Origin: Steinernema hermaphroditum
Taxonomy: Eukaryota > Nematoda > Chromadorea > Rhabditida > Steinernematidae
Assembly (NCBI GenBank): GCA_030435675.1
Contig: CM059621.1
Coordinates: forward strand, 8,246,001 to 8,310,000
Direction: 5' to 3'
DNA length: 64,000 nucleotides
The notes under the pieces are model-generated. The model was not told the DNA's origin, searched no databases, and was given only the letters and a program-made list of their open reading frames with translations. The position numbers and the translations under genes are program-made. The first letter of the stretch is position 1; the number at the start of each line of letters is the position of its first letter. Below are positions 13,785 to 25,421 of this stretch, one piece after another.

Positions 13785-16700
13785 ATGGAGCTCGTGGCCG
13801 ACCCGAGGCAGCCCCAACTCAATCCACAGCGCTACAACGCCACCAATGTAAGTTCGTCTCCCGGGCCTTCTTTTTACTTAATAATTGATCGTTTGTGGCG
13901 CTCCGTCGCACATCCTATTCATGACCAACTGCATATTGGATGAGTTCTGTCCGTTTTAGGGCAAATTGGCCGCTTCCGTGCGATGGCTCATCGGTCGCGT
14001 CTACGAGAATCAGATCCCGGACAAGCTGCGCGACGCGTTCTACTACGACGAAGAGGTTTGTCCTCCACACAATAGGCCCCGCGGACCCCCGCTGAGCCTC
14101 CGCTCCACAACAATTGAGGACACAAACGTGGAAATTTAGGATAATCTTCATTTAACGCCCGCGGTGGCTACGGCACTCACAAATGGATCTCTCTACTGCC
14201 AGGCGGCGGCAAGGATCTTCCAGGATCAGTCCTTGCTCAGTGTAGGTTCATTCGGAATTGCACAAGAGAGGGCTTCAGGGAGACTTTGGGAATCAAAATA
14301 TCAGCCACATTCAAGTAATTGTAGCTTGAGCTCGATCAGCGACTGACTCTTGGCCAGGTTCGATCTATGATCGAAGTCCAGACTAGGCAGTGTGTATGTT
14401 TATCGCTCTGCTCGTTGCAGAAGTCACACTCGGGCGTACTTCGGTCCCTCTCACAGAATCAGCTGACGGCGCTCGATACGGACAACCAGCCGATCACGGA
14501 AGCCGTGCTCCTCTCTGCGGACCCTTTTCATCTCGTGAGCGAAGTCGGGTGCCACCCGGGTATTCATCCTCTCTTGCAGATAGAACATCTGCTGCTGATC
14601 GACCAACTGATGGCCGCCCACATGTCCTCGATCATCTCCATAGAACGCACCGTCCAGGCAGTGGCGTAAGTCCAGAATCCCCTAGAGCTCCTCACAACCC
14701 TCATTAGGGTGTACACACCCGTGGACCAGCGCGAGGAGCCCCTCGACTGCATCGATGCGCTCCTCTTCTGGGTGAACAAGATCTGTCTCCTCGTGAGGGA
14801 CGACGTCGAACAGCAGAAGACGATGCTCAAAGGTAACTCGGAGCACGGCGAGGCGATCATCCCAGAGATGGAGGACCTCTACGAGGACATGTGCGACGGC
14901 GCCTGCATCTGCGCTCTAGTCGCCTTCTACTATCCCGACATGCTGCCCCTCCAGGAGATCTTCTTCAACGACCCCTCCACGCTCGCCGGGTGCCGCTACA
15001 ATCTCTCCCTCCTACAGTATGTTCCTCGCCCTTCCCCCTACCGTACTCCCACCGCTGTTCAGACGATTCTGCCACGAGTGCCTTCCATGGAATCCGTTCC
15101 ACTTCGAGATAGACGATCTTCTCTATCTGCACGAGAGCCTCCAGCCCAATGTGAACGCCTTTCTCGCCGATCTCTTCAACTTCTTCGAGCCGCTCCCGCC
15201 TCCGCCGGCGCCTACGCCGCCGACGCCACAGCACCGCCGCTTCGTGCCTGTCCAGGGAATCCCCGACTTGAGGGCGCAGAACGTTGCCGCCCGTCCGCAA
15301 CACCCTCCGAAGGTCAAATACCCTCAGGGGCCACCCAGGTCGATGTCGATGGCGTCCACCGACTCTCTGATGACCACACGGTATTCCTCTTTTGCCCATC
15401 CGAGCCGATCTACTGTGGGATTTCAGAACGAACGACTCTCTGAACAAATACCGTCCTCAGCAGTTCGGTCCGAACTCCGAGACGACGAGTTTCGGCGTGC
15501 TCCCCAGCTCGTCGCGAGGCAACAACGTCGAGAGCTTCGAGCAGGAGCATTACAGTAGGACGGACTCCCTGCCCCAGGCGGCGCTTCGGCTGGCGATGGA
15601 CGAGAAGAGACGAGAGTACGACAAAAAGAAACACATGGAGAGGTATGACCCGTCCTCTGAGGTGTCAACTTTTCATTTCTTGGCGTGTGGTCGCCAAGAC
15701 GAGATCGGGTTGGCGCGTGTTTACTGTCCTTATCGGCGTCTGTTGCTGTCTCCCACCATTCAGTGTTTATTTTGAATCTTATCAGCTGCTCAAAAGGAAA
15801 CTTTTAGTGCGATGTCGAACGACGAACGGATGAAAGTCGGGAAGGACGCCTTCTTCCAGCTTATGTCCAAGGGAGTCCCCCACCGCGAACACACTGTAAG
15901 CCTCGCCCCGAACTTCCCCCACATGCCGCTTTCCTAGGATCCCTCGTCGGCACGATCGCGCACCTTCAGCGAACTCGGCTCTGCCAGGGAGCCTCTGACG
16001 GGCCACAACGTTGACATCTCGCAAACTGCCGACTTCCAGCGTATCACTGAAATGGTCAGGAATCTCCAGCAACAGGTCCACCAGCTTTCCATGTCCACGC
16101 ACCATCTCGCCCAAGGATCACAGCCCAACCTTTCCCATGCAGTATCTCAGCAGGCTATCAACCAATATCAGGGTAGGCAGCTTCTGTGCTCCCCGGTGAC
16201 CGTGCAATTCAGACCCCTACGCCTCTGCCCAACAACTTCAACAGCCTCAGTCCTACTATGCAACGATGCCCAATCGCTCTGGTGGCCGGTCGATGACCAT
16301 GGATCAGTCCCACACCTATGCCCAACCCAACACCAATGGAAATTACGAGAACTACCCCGAAGAGATGTACTACCAGCCCCCACAGCAGCCACAACAGTCC
16401 CAGCCCTTCCAACTCAACCACGAGGCCCAAGTCCAGCAGTCTCCCTACGACTCTTCGGAGAACCAAGATTCCACCTTCAGGCTTCACCAGCCAGACGTAA
16501 GCTCTCCTGGAGGTTCTAGCCCAGACGCTCCCTTCAGGCCTCTTCGAGTCGTCTCGACCCTCCCCTCGAGCTGAACAGGAACCTCACCAACTGGGGAATG
16601 ACCATCAAGGCGGGCCACACGAGTCGCCCGCAGAGGAGAACCTGGGAGAACACCACCTTCGTCAAGCCCAGCAACGAGCTCGTCAACGAGCCAGAGGTCG

Positions 16701-18055
16701 TTCCTCGAGTGCCTACGGAGACCGCACAGCAGCAGCCCGTCTTCTACGAGCCTCCCTCCCAGTCGCAGCCGGCGCCACAGAAAGAAACCACCGTCGTCCA
16801 CCAGCAGAGTCCTCCGAAAGATCCGATCTCGAACGATAAAACGCCTCGGCCCGAGGAGGGGCTCCCTCCGAAGGCGCCGGCGCCCGAGCCCGCCTCTGCG
16901 CCTCCTCCAGTGGCCGTCAACGGAAATGGAAACGCCGCCGCCAACGGAAGGAATAACTCCTTCGTCGTGGACGACATCACTCCGATGAAAACACAGCGCG
17001 ACATGGAAATGGTAACTCCGAGAAGAGGCAATTTGACTTCAAGGGGGGCGTTTAGACGGCGGAGATGAACGCGAAGCGCCAGGCCTTCTTGGCCAACGCG
17101 ATGCGAAGGAAGGAGAAGATGAGTGAGAAGATCGAAGAGGACGCGGAGAGGAACGCGGACAGGAGAGCGCTCGAGCAGAGGAAGCAGGAGGAGGCGGAGA
17201 AACGGAAGCTGGAGAAGGAGATGAAGAGGTTCGTGTGGAAGGGGTCTTCTTGAAGAGACACAAGAGAGCTTTTCAGGCAACAGGTCTTCGAGAACTACCA
17301 GAGACGCAAGAGGGAGAACGAGCTCCGCGAGAACGGCGCCTTCCCCGCCACGCGATCGGCCTCCACTGTCGGTACGAGCGCCGGTTCGAGTACGCTTAGC
17401 CGTGGCCACAGTCAGCCTCCCTACGGAAGGCCGAAGAGCCAAGTGGAGGAGTCCAAGTCGCGCACTCTCCAACGCGGCGCGGCCAATCGGCCGCAGAGCA
17501 GCGTCGAGGAGCCGCAGAAGATCTTCGTGCCTTCCACCGCTGAACCTTGTAAGTTGGTACCACTGGGAAAGGTCTTTGAATGCTCGCTTTTAGCCCTGAA
17601 ACTCTTCTCCAAACCTGTTCCCAAGTCGAATCGCAGCCTCATCGTGAACGCCCTCACCTACAGTGTCTTCCCTGGAGCCGTTTCCAACGATCAAAGGAAC
17701 AAGGTGAATACAGTACCCCCGGGGCCCGATTACCATACCCCAACTGCAGGTCCAAGCATCGCTGGCACAGAGCGACTCTAAGCACTTCCTCGTGCTCTTC
17801 CGGGACCACAAGTGTCAGTACCGGGGCCTGTACACGTGGGACCAGACGTCGGACGTCGTGCACAAGATCGCGGGGACGGGTCCGAAGGTGTGCCGCGAAG
17901 ACATGATGCACCTCCTATTCAAGTACGACTCGGGCGCCAAGTCCTTCTCCGTCATTCCCAGCATGAAGCACCTGTCGGCCACCATCGACGGATTCACGAT
18001 ACAGGACCAGTATTGGCAGAAGCCGAAGATTCCGCACAGCGGAGCTCAACGTTGA
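13785..18055 (+). CDS. ptrn-1 (CAMSAP): Patronin/CAMSAP microtubule minus-end protein
   Basis: Sixteen exons: 13785-13847, 13960-14055, 14140-14241, 14421-14534, 14580-14665, 14708-15016, 15063-15380, 15427-15642, 15808-15895, 15938-16172, 16213-16496, 16538-17011, 17056-17228, 17277-17548, 17594-17703, 17750-18055, giving 1,081 residues. CAMSAP proteins bind and protect free microtubule minus ends. The order is classic. A calponin-homology-like N-terminus includes EEPLDCIDALLFWVNKI at about residue 160 and ECLPWNPFHFEIDDLLYLHE at about 265. A Q/P/S-rich middle includes a short coiled coil (ITEMVRNLQQQVHQL). A basic/acidic helix rich in E, K and R sits near residues 795-870. The last two exons encode the CKK domain (about 945-1081), with NALTYSVFPGAVSND, FRDHKCQYRGLYTWD and the terminal DGFTIQDQYW. 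The ATG directly abuts an acceptor (catcctcag). Confidence 0.95.
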
Positions 18056-18423
18056 ACCGGAGCGGGTGACTTACACTTAATTTTCTGCTATGCATAATTC
18101 TCTGGGTACACGTGTATGCATTTCGCCGGGGCAGTGGGGACTTTCTTGACGAGAATTGTTGTGAGTTATTTGATGATAAAAGATTCTACCTGCCTCCGCG
18201 ATTCCACATGGTGGCATCGTAGAGATTAGGACTGCACGCTCGATGAGACCCTTCAAAAATAAGTTTTGCACGTTTTCGTCTGCAATTCAAGACGTAGACT
18301 CTTCTGTGCAAGGGTCTACGCCCTAGACAGCCCGTTCCTAATGCCTCCTCGGCTCACTCGCCCAGCTACAACCGTACTGGTCGGTCGCCTCTCCTCTGCG
18401 CGCCTCAGATTCCCGACACGACG
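18056..18423. other. Spacer between Patronin and small membrane protein genes
   Basis: 368 bp on the same strand as both neighbours. It ends in a cgcctcag acceptor 15 nt before the next ATG. The tight tandem spacing would allow an operon, but no intercistronic signal can be proven by eye. Confidence 0.4.
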
Positions 18424-18755
18424 ATGGCCACGGACTGGAATGAGAAGCTCCAAGTGGTGCTCCATACTCTCAAGGTCTTCGCCTACTTCGTTTTCTTCCT
18501 CTCCGTCGGCCTTCTACAGAAACTCGTCGAAACCGTCAGCGCACAACTGCGAAAGATTAACGGCGGAAAGGTGAGACCGTCCCCCGCATCCTGTTTAGCC
18601 CTGTTTAGGCAACCGGAGTAGAGGAGCCGAAATCGGAGAAGTCGGACTGGTCGGAGATGCAGAGCATCCAGACTCCGGCGAATATGGCCGGGATCAAGGA
18701 TCCCCGGTACCAAACACTCCATGGGCTGCCTGATGACATCTTCAAGCGCAAGTGA
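18424..18755 (+). CDS. Small single-pass membrane protein (97 aa)
   Basis: Two exons, 18424-18570 and 18609-18755, joined by a 38-bp intron, encode 97 residues. An amphipathic and then hydrophobic helix (KVFAYFVFFLSVGLLQKLV, about residues 17-35) is the only obvious feature. The C-terminal half is polar and contains several acidic/proline pieces, ending in DDIFKRK. I do not recognise a family. The small size with one transmembrane helix would suit a membrane-complex subunit or a regulatory peptide, but that is inference. A poly(A) signal follows at 18778. Confidence 0.75.
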
Positions 18756-18777
18756 GATAGTTATTTTGTGCGTGAAC

Positions 18778-18783
18778 AATAAA
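18778..18783 (+). promoter_or_regulatory. Poly(A) signal AATAAA of the small membrane protein gene
   Basis: AATAAA lies 22 nt after the TGA stop of the gene at 18424-18755. Confidence 0.55.
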
Positions 18784-18909
18784 CTATTAACTGACACCGG
18801 GTCGCGCGTGAATGTGCAGACAACAAGATCTACCTGCAAAGACGTTAATTTATAAACAGCTTAAAAATCCGGAAAATAAAACTCTATTGCACAACCTCAA
18901 ATTTACATG

Positions 18910-20570
18910 CTAGGAGCTCTCTGCACTATCCATATGGCGAATCTTCCCGGATGCAGAGACACTTCCTCGGTGGTGGCGCGCATGCGTCTCGCTTCCATTC
19001 TCCGGCTGCGCTTCCACGCTACTATCTCGATGCAAGCTACTCTTCACGCCCTCTTCCGCAATCACAGATAGCTCGAGTTCGTTCTGTTTTTCCTCGGCCG
19101 TTTTTCGTGACTTGTGGTTTCCGTGGCGGTGTTCGTACTTCAAAGCGGCAACCTTCTTCCTCAATCCTTCCACACCTGAATGACTAAATTACTTTTCTCC
19201 TTTCAGCATCACCTCATACCGTCGAACAGCGAAGTTTTGGACTCTTGTTCGGGTGTGGGTACCACAGGTATGTCCTCTGCGAGCTTCTTGATTCTCAGGG
19301 AGGCGTTCGTCACGGGCTCCCGCTTCAACTCTCGAGTGAACGGCGCCTCCACCAGCGGCTTCCGCACGAACTCGTCCTTCCGCTCCCTCAGAAGCGAATT
19401 CTCCATAAGAGAACTGCGCATCGCGTTCGTCACCAAAAGAACATCCGGAAATATTTCGTACTGGGCGCGCTGGTGGACGGCGTCGAGCGCCTTCAGCGCG
19501 ATGTCCGCGTAGCCGTTGAAGATGGAAAAGTAGACGCCGTTGATCGCTTCGAGTAGATAGTGGGGCGAAATTGGAATACGGTGTTTCCTGCAAAGAGCGC
19601 CAAATACTGGGAAAATGAATGTCGCCCTACTTAACGAAGTCGCCAAAAACTTCTTGGTCGTCGGGTAGCGAAGAGTCCAGTACCTTCTCCCGAAATTCGT
19701 CGTCGGGGGAGAAGTTGAAGCCACTGTGGCAGATGGCAAGAATGCTGAGGCACAGAGAACGGCAGATCACGTCGAGTGAGAGGTGGCAAAGTGAATTATT
19801 GACCTGAAAGGGAGAAACGTTTCAGTGATAGTCGAAAGAAAGCGAGTAAGGTGCAGATTCGCAGAGAAGAAGGAGCACTCACCGATTTGAGAAGACGGGA
19901 AAGGACGAGAAAGCGATTTTCGGCAGTGATTTCTTCGACGCTCGGGAACGGACCGATCCTGACGATGTTCTGGACTCCTCCGTTGCCGCTATAGCCGCCG
20001 TACTTCAGCTGGCCGATTTCCGGGTAGCTGTGCATCTTCGATGGATCGTGATAGATGCTCGGGTAGCGGACGGAAGGGATGCGCACCTCCTCGACCTTCT
20101 TGCTCATGTTGTCGCACATGGCGCCGCCCGCGAGAATTTCCTCATTGTAGATGGCGAGGAAGAGCGTTTCGATGAGCGCCACGCTCTTTCTCTTCCTACT
20201 GGCCACCGCCGACAAGTAGATGCTCGTGAGCGAGGGGATCAACTGCAGCACGAAGTAGCGAAGGAATCCTGAAGAAGCGTAATTTAGAGAAGAAGCGCTC
20301 GGAAGTGCTTACCGCCCTTGTAGTAGAGCGAAAGGACCTGTCCGATGATCGGCTGCGTCAGATTCACCTCGTGGTAGTTGCAGGAGAGGTAGTTGATGAG
20401 GATGTGCGTGTCTTGAGCACCTGAAACGGAGATTTAAACATGGACAAGAAGGAGAAGAGCTCACCCTGGCTGAGGAAACGGCGACAATGGTCGGCGTCGT
20501 GCTGCTCCACAGAGGAGCGGAAGCTCTCGTTGAGCTTCGTCAGCCAGTCCTGAATCTGCGAGGAGTTCAT
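18910..20570 (-). CDS. hyccin/FAM126: Hyccin (FAM126) family protein
   Basis: Exons: 20570-20465, 20420-20313, 20268-19883, 19803-19631, 19587-19220, 19175-18910, giving 468 residues. Hyccin is the subunit of the plasma-membrane PI4KA complex that works with TTC7 and EFR3 to supply PI4P. Family blocks seen are LQLIPSLTSIYLSAVASRKR, a short IETLFLAIYNEEI, RIPSVRYPSIYHDPS, the ENRFLVLSRLL segment, and ISPHYLLEAINGVYFSIFNG followed by ALKALDAVHQRAQYEIFPDVLLVTNAM. The C-terminal exon is polar and low in structure, as in vertebrate hyccin. If the last intron (19176-19219) is retained, the frame ends at TGA 19209-19211 and gives a 383-residue form. Confidence 0.9.
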
Positions 20571-20956
20571 CTTCGGCGACGCATCAGCTGGACGGCGCAG
20601 AAGTCATCTCTGGGAGCGAAAGCGACGAAAGGCGGAAGGCGACTCGAGATCAGGGACTTCCAGGCGGGAAACGCAGCCGCGAGTAGAGGTGAAGGCGGAT
20701 TCGAAGATGAGTCCGAAGGGGGTCTTCGGACAAGGACGAGCAGGTGACTAATTAACCGTAGCCGAGAGCGGGTGTGACGAAGACGCACTGACAAACGAAG
20801 GGCGATAAGAAGGAGCCGCTAGCGGGGATTCCGGTCGATTAGAGTAGTGATACCACCAAAATTCACAAAACAAAAGTAGGGTCAAGGACAACACATTTCA
20901 GTTTCACTAGTGTTTCACTATTTATTACTATTATACGTCGAAAAGGAGATGGATGG
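20571..20956. other. Spacer between hyccin and C-type lectin genes
   Basis: 386 bp, both neighbours on the minus strand. It contains the hyccin 5' flank and the lectin 3' flank. No gene is seen. Confidence 0.5.
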
Positions 20957-21905
20957 CTAAGAACGTTCTTTCTTCTTGCACACAAAGTTCTTGAGGGGAT
21001 GCCCACAGGACAGGTTGTTCCAGAGGTTTCTGAGGTACGGTTTCTCGTGGTCCGTGTAGATCTATAACAGAACGGGGTTATTTTTGATAGATTGGGTCTA
21101 ATCTCACGTTGATGCATTTCTCCGTTCCTTGGTGGTTAGGCTCCCCAGGCGCGAAAAGGTCGTAGTCCCAAGGAGTGCCGTCGGTCCACTCGTAGACGTC
21201 GTTGCCTCGGAAACTGTAGCCTCCGATCCAGGTCATATCGATGGGATAGGCCTTCGGAAAGCCGTCCGAGGCGAGATCGACGACGAAGTCGTGCTCGGCC
21301 TTGCTGTGGATCGAGGCGAGATGTGCGTCGAAGGAGTTGCAGAAGATCTCCGCGTCGCGGAAGGATTTTTCGTGGAAGACGCGGAAGCAGGAGCGACCCA
21401 GCGCAAAGCGGCTCCACCCGGGAGGACAGTTATTGTCGGCCACAGGAGTGGGGAGATTTTTCAGAAGAAGGCCCGCCATCAGCTCCAGTACGTTCACCTC
21501 GGATTCTGCTCCATTGGCCGCCTCACATCCGAAGGGAAGTTCTTTGTGACAGTCGTGGGGGACGACCTTGCCTCTAGAGTCCGCCTTCAGGCAGTACTTG
21601 GGGGAAGGCGGCTTCGGGAGGCCTTCGAGCGCTTTCGGAGGATCGCCATTCAGCCAGAACCATCTGGCCACGTTCGATCCGGTGACTCCTCCCACCCAGA
21701 CCTCTTCCAGGCCATGTTCCTTCAGCTCTTCGAAGAACTTCCTTGACGGGACAAAAGAAGACAAGTGGCCACCCAACTCCAAGCAGATCCTTTCGGCACT
21801 GGCAAACGGAACAGGGTTGAATTCGGTGTGGATTGTGCGCCTAAGCCCGTGAACGCGTGGGCTTAAGAGCGCCAAGAAGGCGAGCACGGACACCACCGAT
21901 TTCAT
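20957..21905 (-). CDS. Secreted protein with two C-type lectin domains
   Basis: Exons 21905-21108 and 21061-20957 encode 300 residues. An alternative ATG at 21914 adds three residues. The N-terminus MKSVVSVLAFLALLSPRVHG is a clear signal peptide. The first C-type-lectin-like domain (about residues 25-135) has GGHLSSF, VWVGG and WFWLNGD but lacks obvious calcium ligands. The second (about 160-300) is canonical: CPPGWSRF, SCFRVF, CNSFDAHLASIHS, WIGGY, an EPN tripeptide in PGEPNHQGTEKC and WNNLSC. EPN is the mannose-type calcium and sugar motif, so mannose-type ligand binding is expected. The gene is divergent from the Na+/H+ exchanger. Confidence 0.88.
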
Positions 21906-21914
21906 GTGCTCCAT

Positions 21915-22442
21915 ATGATATCGAGAATTCAATGTGGATCCACATTTGCTTATCCTTATCACACTTTGTTGTGCGAAGATCTAGCATTGTGATGTGGTCG
22001 GCTTCTACCGTAGCCGTGCTCGTTCTGAGACCAGAATCGGCTGTATCCATGTAGATTGAGTCCCCAAAAGGGAATACGGAATTTCTGGATCAGATTTGGC
22101 GACAATTGCCACTTCTTTCAGCGTGCAGAACCTACACAGCTTTTGACCAAAAGATACCAATAAAAGAGAATGGCATCGCCGTTCGTTCGGCCCTATCGTT
22201 CAGAGTTCACGGCACCATTGTGGTTTTACATACTTTTTGCGGGCAGTCAGCAGCCACAACACCGCCTGTCACCTGATAAATTCTCGCGCGCTAATGACCA
22301 CGTGAAAGGACAAATTTCGTTTGCACCTCTCTTTCCTACTCAAACTCGTTCCGCCGCCGCTTCTTCGGAGATCCTATCGGCGCTTCGAACATGTTTCCTA
22401 GCGTCTCCTTGCGTCGCTCGTCCGCAGGGTCGCCTCTCCGCG
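21915..22442. other. Divergent promoter region between lectin and exchanger genes
   Basis: About 530 bp between two start codons. An open frame runs into the exchanger from 22170, but its sequence does not look like exchanger protein, so I treat it as 5' UTR or promoter. The exchanger could have an upstream signal-peptide exon here that I cannot fix. Confidence 0.4.
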
Positions 22443-24510
22443 ATGATCAGCTTTGAGTGGCACGACGTCAGAACTCCCGTCTTCATCTCCCTATGGCTCT
22501 TCTTCACCATCCTCATCAAAATCGGTAACTCTGCCTCTGTGGCCAAGTAGGAGATCTCTCTCTCTCAGGGTTCCACCACAGCGAGCGGCTGGTCGTGATC
22601 TTCCCCGACTCGGCGCTTCTGATCGTCGGCGGTTTGGTCGTCGGATGGATTGTGGACCACTTCTGGGCCGTCGACATCTACCTCCATCCTGGTAGGTACT
22701 GACCGCACGCGGTGTGTGATCGGCATATAGATCTCTTCTTCCTCTATCTGCTGCCTCCGATCGCCTTCGACGCCGGCTACTTCCTGCCCAACAAGGCCTT
22801 CTTCCAGAATCTGTGGACGATCACCACCTATGCCGTTGTCGGCACCATTTGGAACATCGTTTCCATAGGTGCGTTCTTTCGAAGTTCACCAACAGCTCAA
22901 ATAGTTCCTTGTGAAGATGAACTTTTTTTTTTCTTGCCCTTCCATGGCGTCCTTTCAGGCTTCCTCCTCTACATGTTCTCCCCGTACTACACGATGCAGA
23001 TCCCCTTCTTGGACATCATGCTCTTTGCCACCCTCATCTCGGCCGTTGACCCCGTCGCCGTGCTCTCCGTCTTCGAGGAGATCAACGTCAACAAACTCCT
23101 CTACATCTGCGTCTTCGGCGAGTCTCTCCTCAACGACGCCGTCACCATCGTAGTATACCCTAACGTTTCATCCCTCAGACTCGCCTTTCAGGTACTGTAT
23201 CACGCGCTCAGCAGCATGGCGAAGATCGGGCCCGAGTACCTCGAGAAGGAGGATTTCCTGAAGGCCTCTTTCTCCTTCTTCCTCGTCGCCTTTGGCGGAA
23301 TCATCATCGGCGTGTGTGGGGCGGCCATCACAGGTCTCACCACGAAGTTCTCGCATTCTCTAAACAACGTCCAACCCTTGATATGTCTTCTGCTACCGTA
23401 CCTCGCCTATCTTATTGCCGAAATGGTTCATCTGAGCGGAATCCTGTCGTGAGTCCTTCACCACACGACATCCAAGAAGACGACTTTAGGATTGTGGTTT
23501 GCGGTCTTTTGATGAAACCCTACGTGAGTTCTAACATCTCATCCGAATCGAGCACTACTGTAAGCTACTTCGCGAAGACACTCTCGTCCACGTAAGTCCG
23601 GAGAGAATCGACCCATGTCTAGCTCAGTTCAATGAGTTCTAAGCCCAGAAGTTTCTATCCAAATTTTGAGAATTGATCTTCGATTCTGTATGAGGGTCTT
23701 TCGGGTTCTCCGTGCCCCTAGGGAAAACATTTCTGTGAGGCGTCCCAAACGTTTCTTCCTTCTTCTAAAAGAAGCTCTCCAGATGTGAGGCGATCATCTT
23801 CGTCTTCCTCGGCCTCTCCACCGTCTCCAAATATCACAAGTGGGACATCGTCTTCACTGCGGTTACCGTAATTGCCTGCTTCGCGTGCCGCTTCGTTGGC
23901 ACCTACATGCTGACTTACCTCTGCAACAACCGGCGCGTCGAGAAGATCGGCCTCGTCGACCAGTTCATCATGGCCTACGGCGGCCTCCGCGGCGCCATCT
24001 GCTACGGTCTCGTGATGACACTGGACAGCAGCGCCGTCCCGGCCAAAGACATGTTCGTCTCCACAACCATCGTTGTCATCCTGTTCACTGTCTTCGTCCA
24101 GGGCGCCACCATCAAGCCCCTTGTCCGGTTCCTGCACGTCAAAACCCAGGAGCACCATCTGAAGAACGTGACGGAGCACGTTATCGCCAACGTGAGCGGC
24201 GGCGTCCTATAATCCTCTTAAGAACTGCTGCTCCTAGGCGCGCGACGACATGATGGCGGGCCTCGAGGCGATCGCCGGCGTCCACGGCCACTACTGGGTG
24301 GGTTTCTCGGGGGGTTCCTTCTTCTGAAGACCGTTTCAGTGGAGACGGCGTATGAGTGAGTTCAACCGCGACTTCATCGAGCCCGTCATGGCCCACGCAC
24401 CCCAGTCGCGCGGCCAGAGGCTCATGCTCAAGTACGACGAGGTGAACGCCATCGAATCGAAGAGACGTCTCATGTCCGAGTGCGAAGCCCCCGGAGGGTC
24501 AAAAGCCTGA
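22443..24510 (+). CDS. nhx: Sodium/hydrogen exchanger (NHE/NHX family)
   Basis: Exons: 22443-22524, 22569-22691, 22731-22868, 22959-23152, 23192-23448, 23490-23591, 23783-24191, 24238-24297, 24340-24510, giving 511 residues. NHE proteins swap H+ for Na+ across cell or organelle membranes. Family motifs are IALW-like FISLWLFFTILIKIGFHHSE, LLPPIAFDAGYFLPNKAFF, the ion-path segment LISAVDPVAVLSVFEEINVN, FGESLLNDAVTIVLYH-like sequence, VFLGLS and AYGGLRGAICYGLV. About ten to twelve hydrophobic helices are present. The cytoplasmic tail is short and lacks the long regulatory region of NHE1-type proteins. The chosen start leaves no separate signal peptide; an upstream exon is possible. Confidence 0.92.
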
Positions 24511-25421
24511 CGGCACCTCTGACGATGTACAATAAAATAAAGATTCACACAACTCTTAGGATGCTTTTGGGTGCCAGCGCTCTAGTGCATAAACCAAGTT
24601 TACTTCTGGTTTCAGATCGAGGTTTCACAGCTTCTGGTGATAAAGGTGCACCCTTGCGGTGAAGACCCGGGCCTTCGTTTCGCCTAGCTACAACCGGGAT
24701 ATCAGCTTCAGTAGGCCAAACAGAAGTCCCTTCTTTGGCACCGATTGAGAACACACAGTTCTTATCAATCCGATCGAAGATAGACAGCAGAACACAGTTC
24801 TGGAAACATTGACCCTCTAGACTCAATTTTGCGTTCGAACATGACATTCAACGCTCTCTGGTCCTTGGTTTCTGGACAACTTATTTAATAACCTATAACT
24901 CTATTTATGGGCAGTCGCCTCTTTGAGGCTTACCCTGCGTCACCGTCCAGGTCCGTGGGCGTCGGCGGCTTATCAGCACCCTTATCGGCTACATTTCACT
25001 ACTCCGCTCATGTTCCAGTTTTGTAAATTTATCGTCTTTCTCTTGCGAATCTCTCGTTCATTAGAAACCACAAGAAAATACGAATAGACGTCTCAGAATA
25101 GGGGTCTGAACAGAAATATGACGGCGAAGACGAACTACAGAGGATCAGAGGATACAGAAGTGGCTTTTAGGGCAGACCCTTACTTCGGGAATGGCCTTCT
25201 GTCAGGGTATTTCGTAGCATGATGGCTTCCCTGCATACGGTTTGGACTTTGACTTTTTGTCACTATTAGCAACCCTCCGCCTTCTTCTCCTCTCTCCAAG
25301 GAACCGCTCGGATCACTGTCGACCGCACCCCTTTTTCCCGATTCCGACATTCGACTGTTGATAAGAAGACGTACTTCCATAAAAGAAGACTCGTGGCGTC
25401 ACTTTTCGATCAGCAGGAACA
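24511..25421. other. Spacer between exchanger and VWD/fibrinogen genes
   Basis: About 900 bp. A poly(A) signal for the exchanger lies at 24531-24536. The right end carries a cttttcgatcag acceptor about 8 nt before the next ATG. Nothing else is recognisable. Confidence 0.5.
24531..24536 (+). promoter_or_regulatory. Poly(A) signal AATAAA of the exchanger gene
   Basis: AATAAA is 20 nt after the exchanger stop codon and overlaps a second AAATAAAG. Confidence 0.55.
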
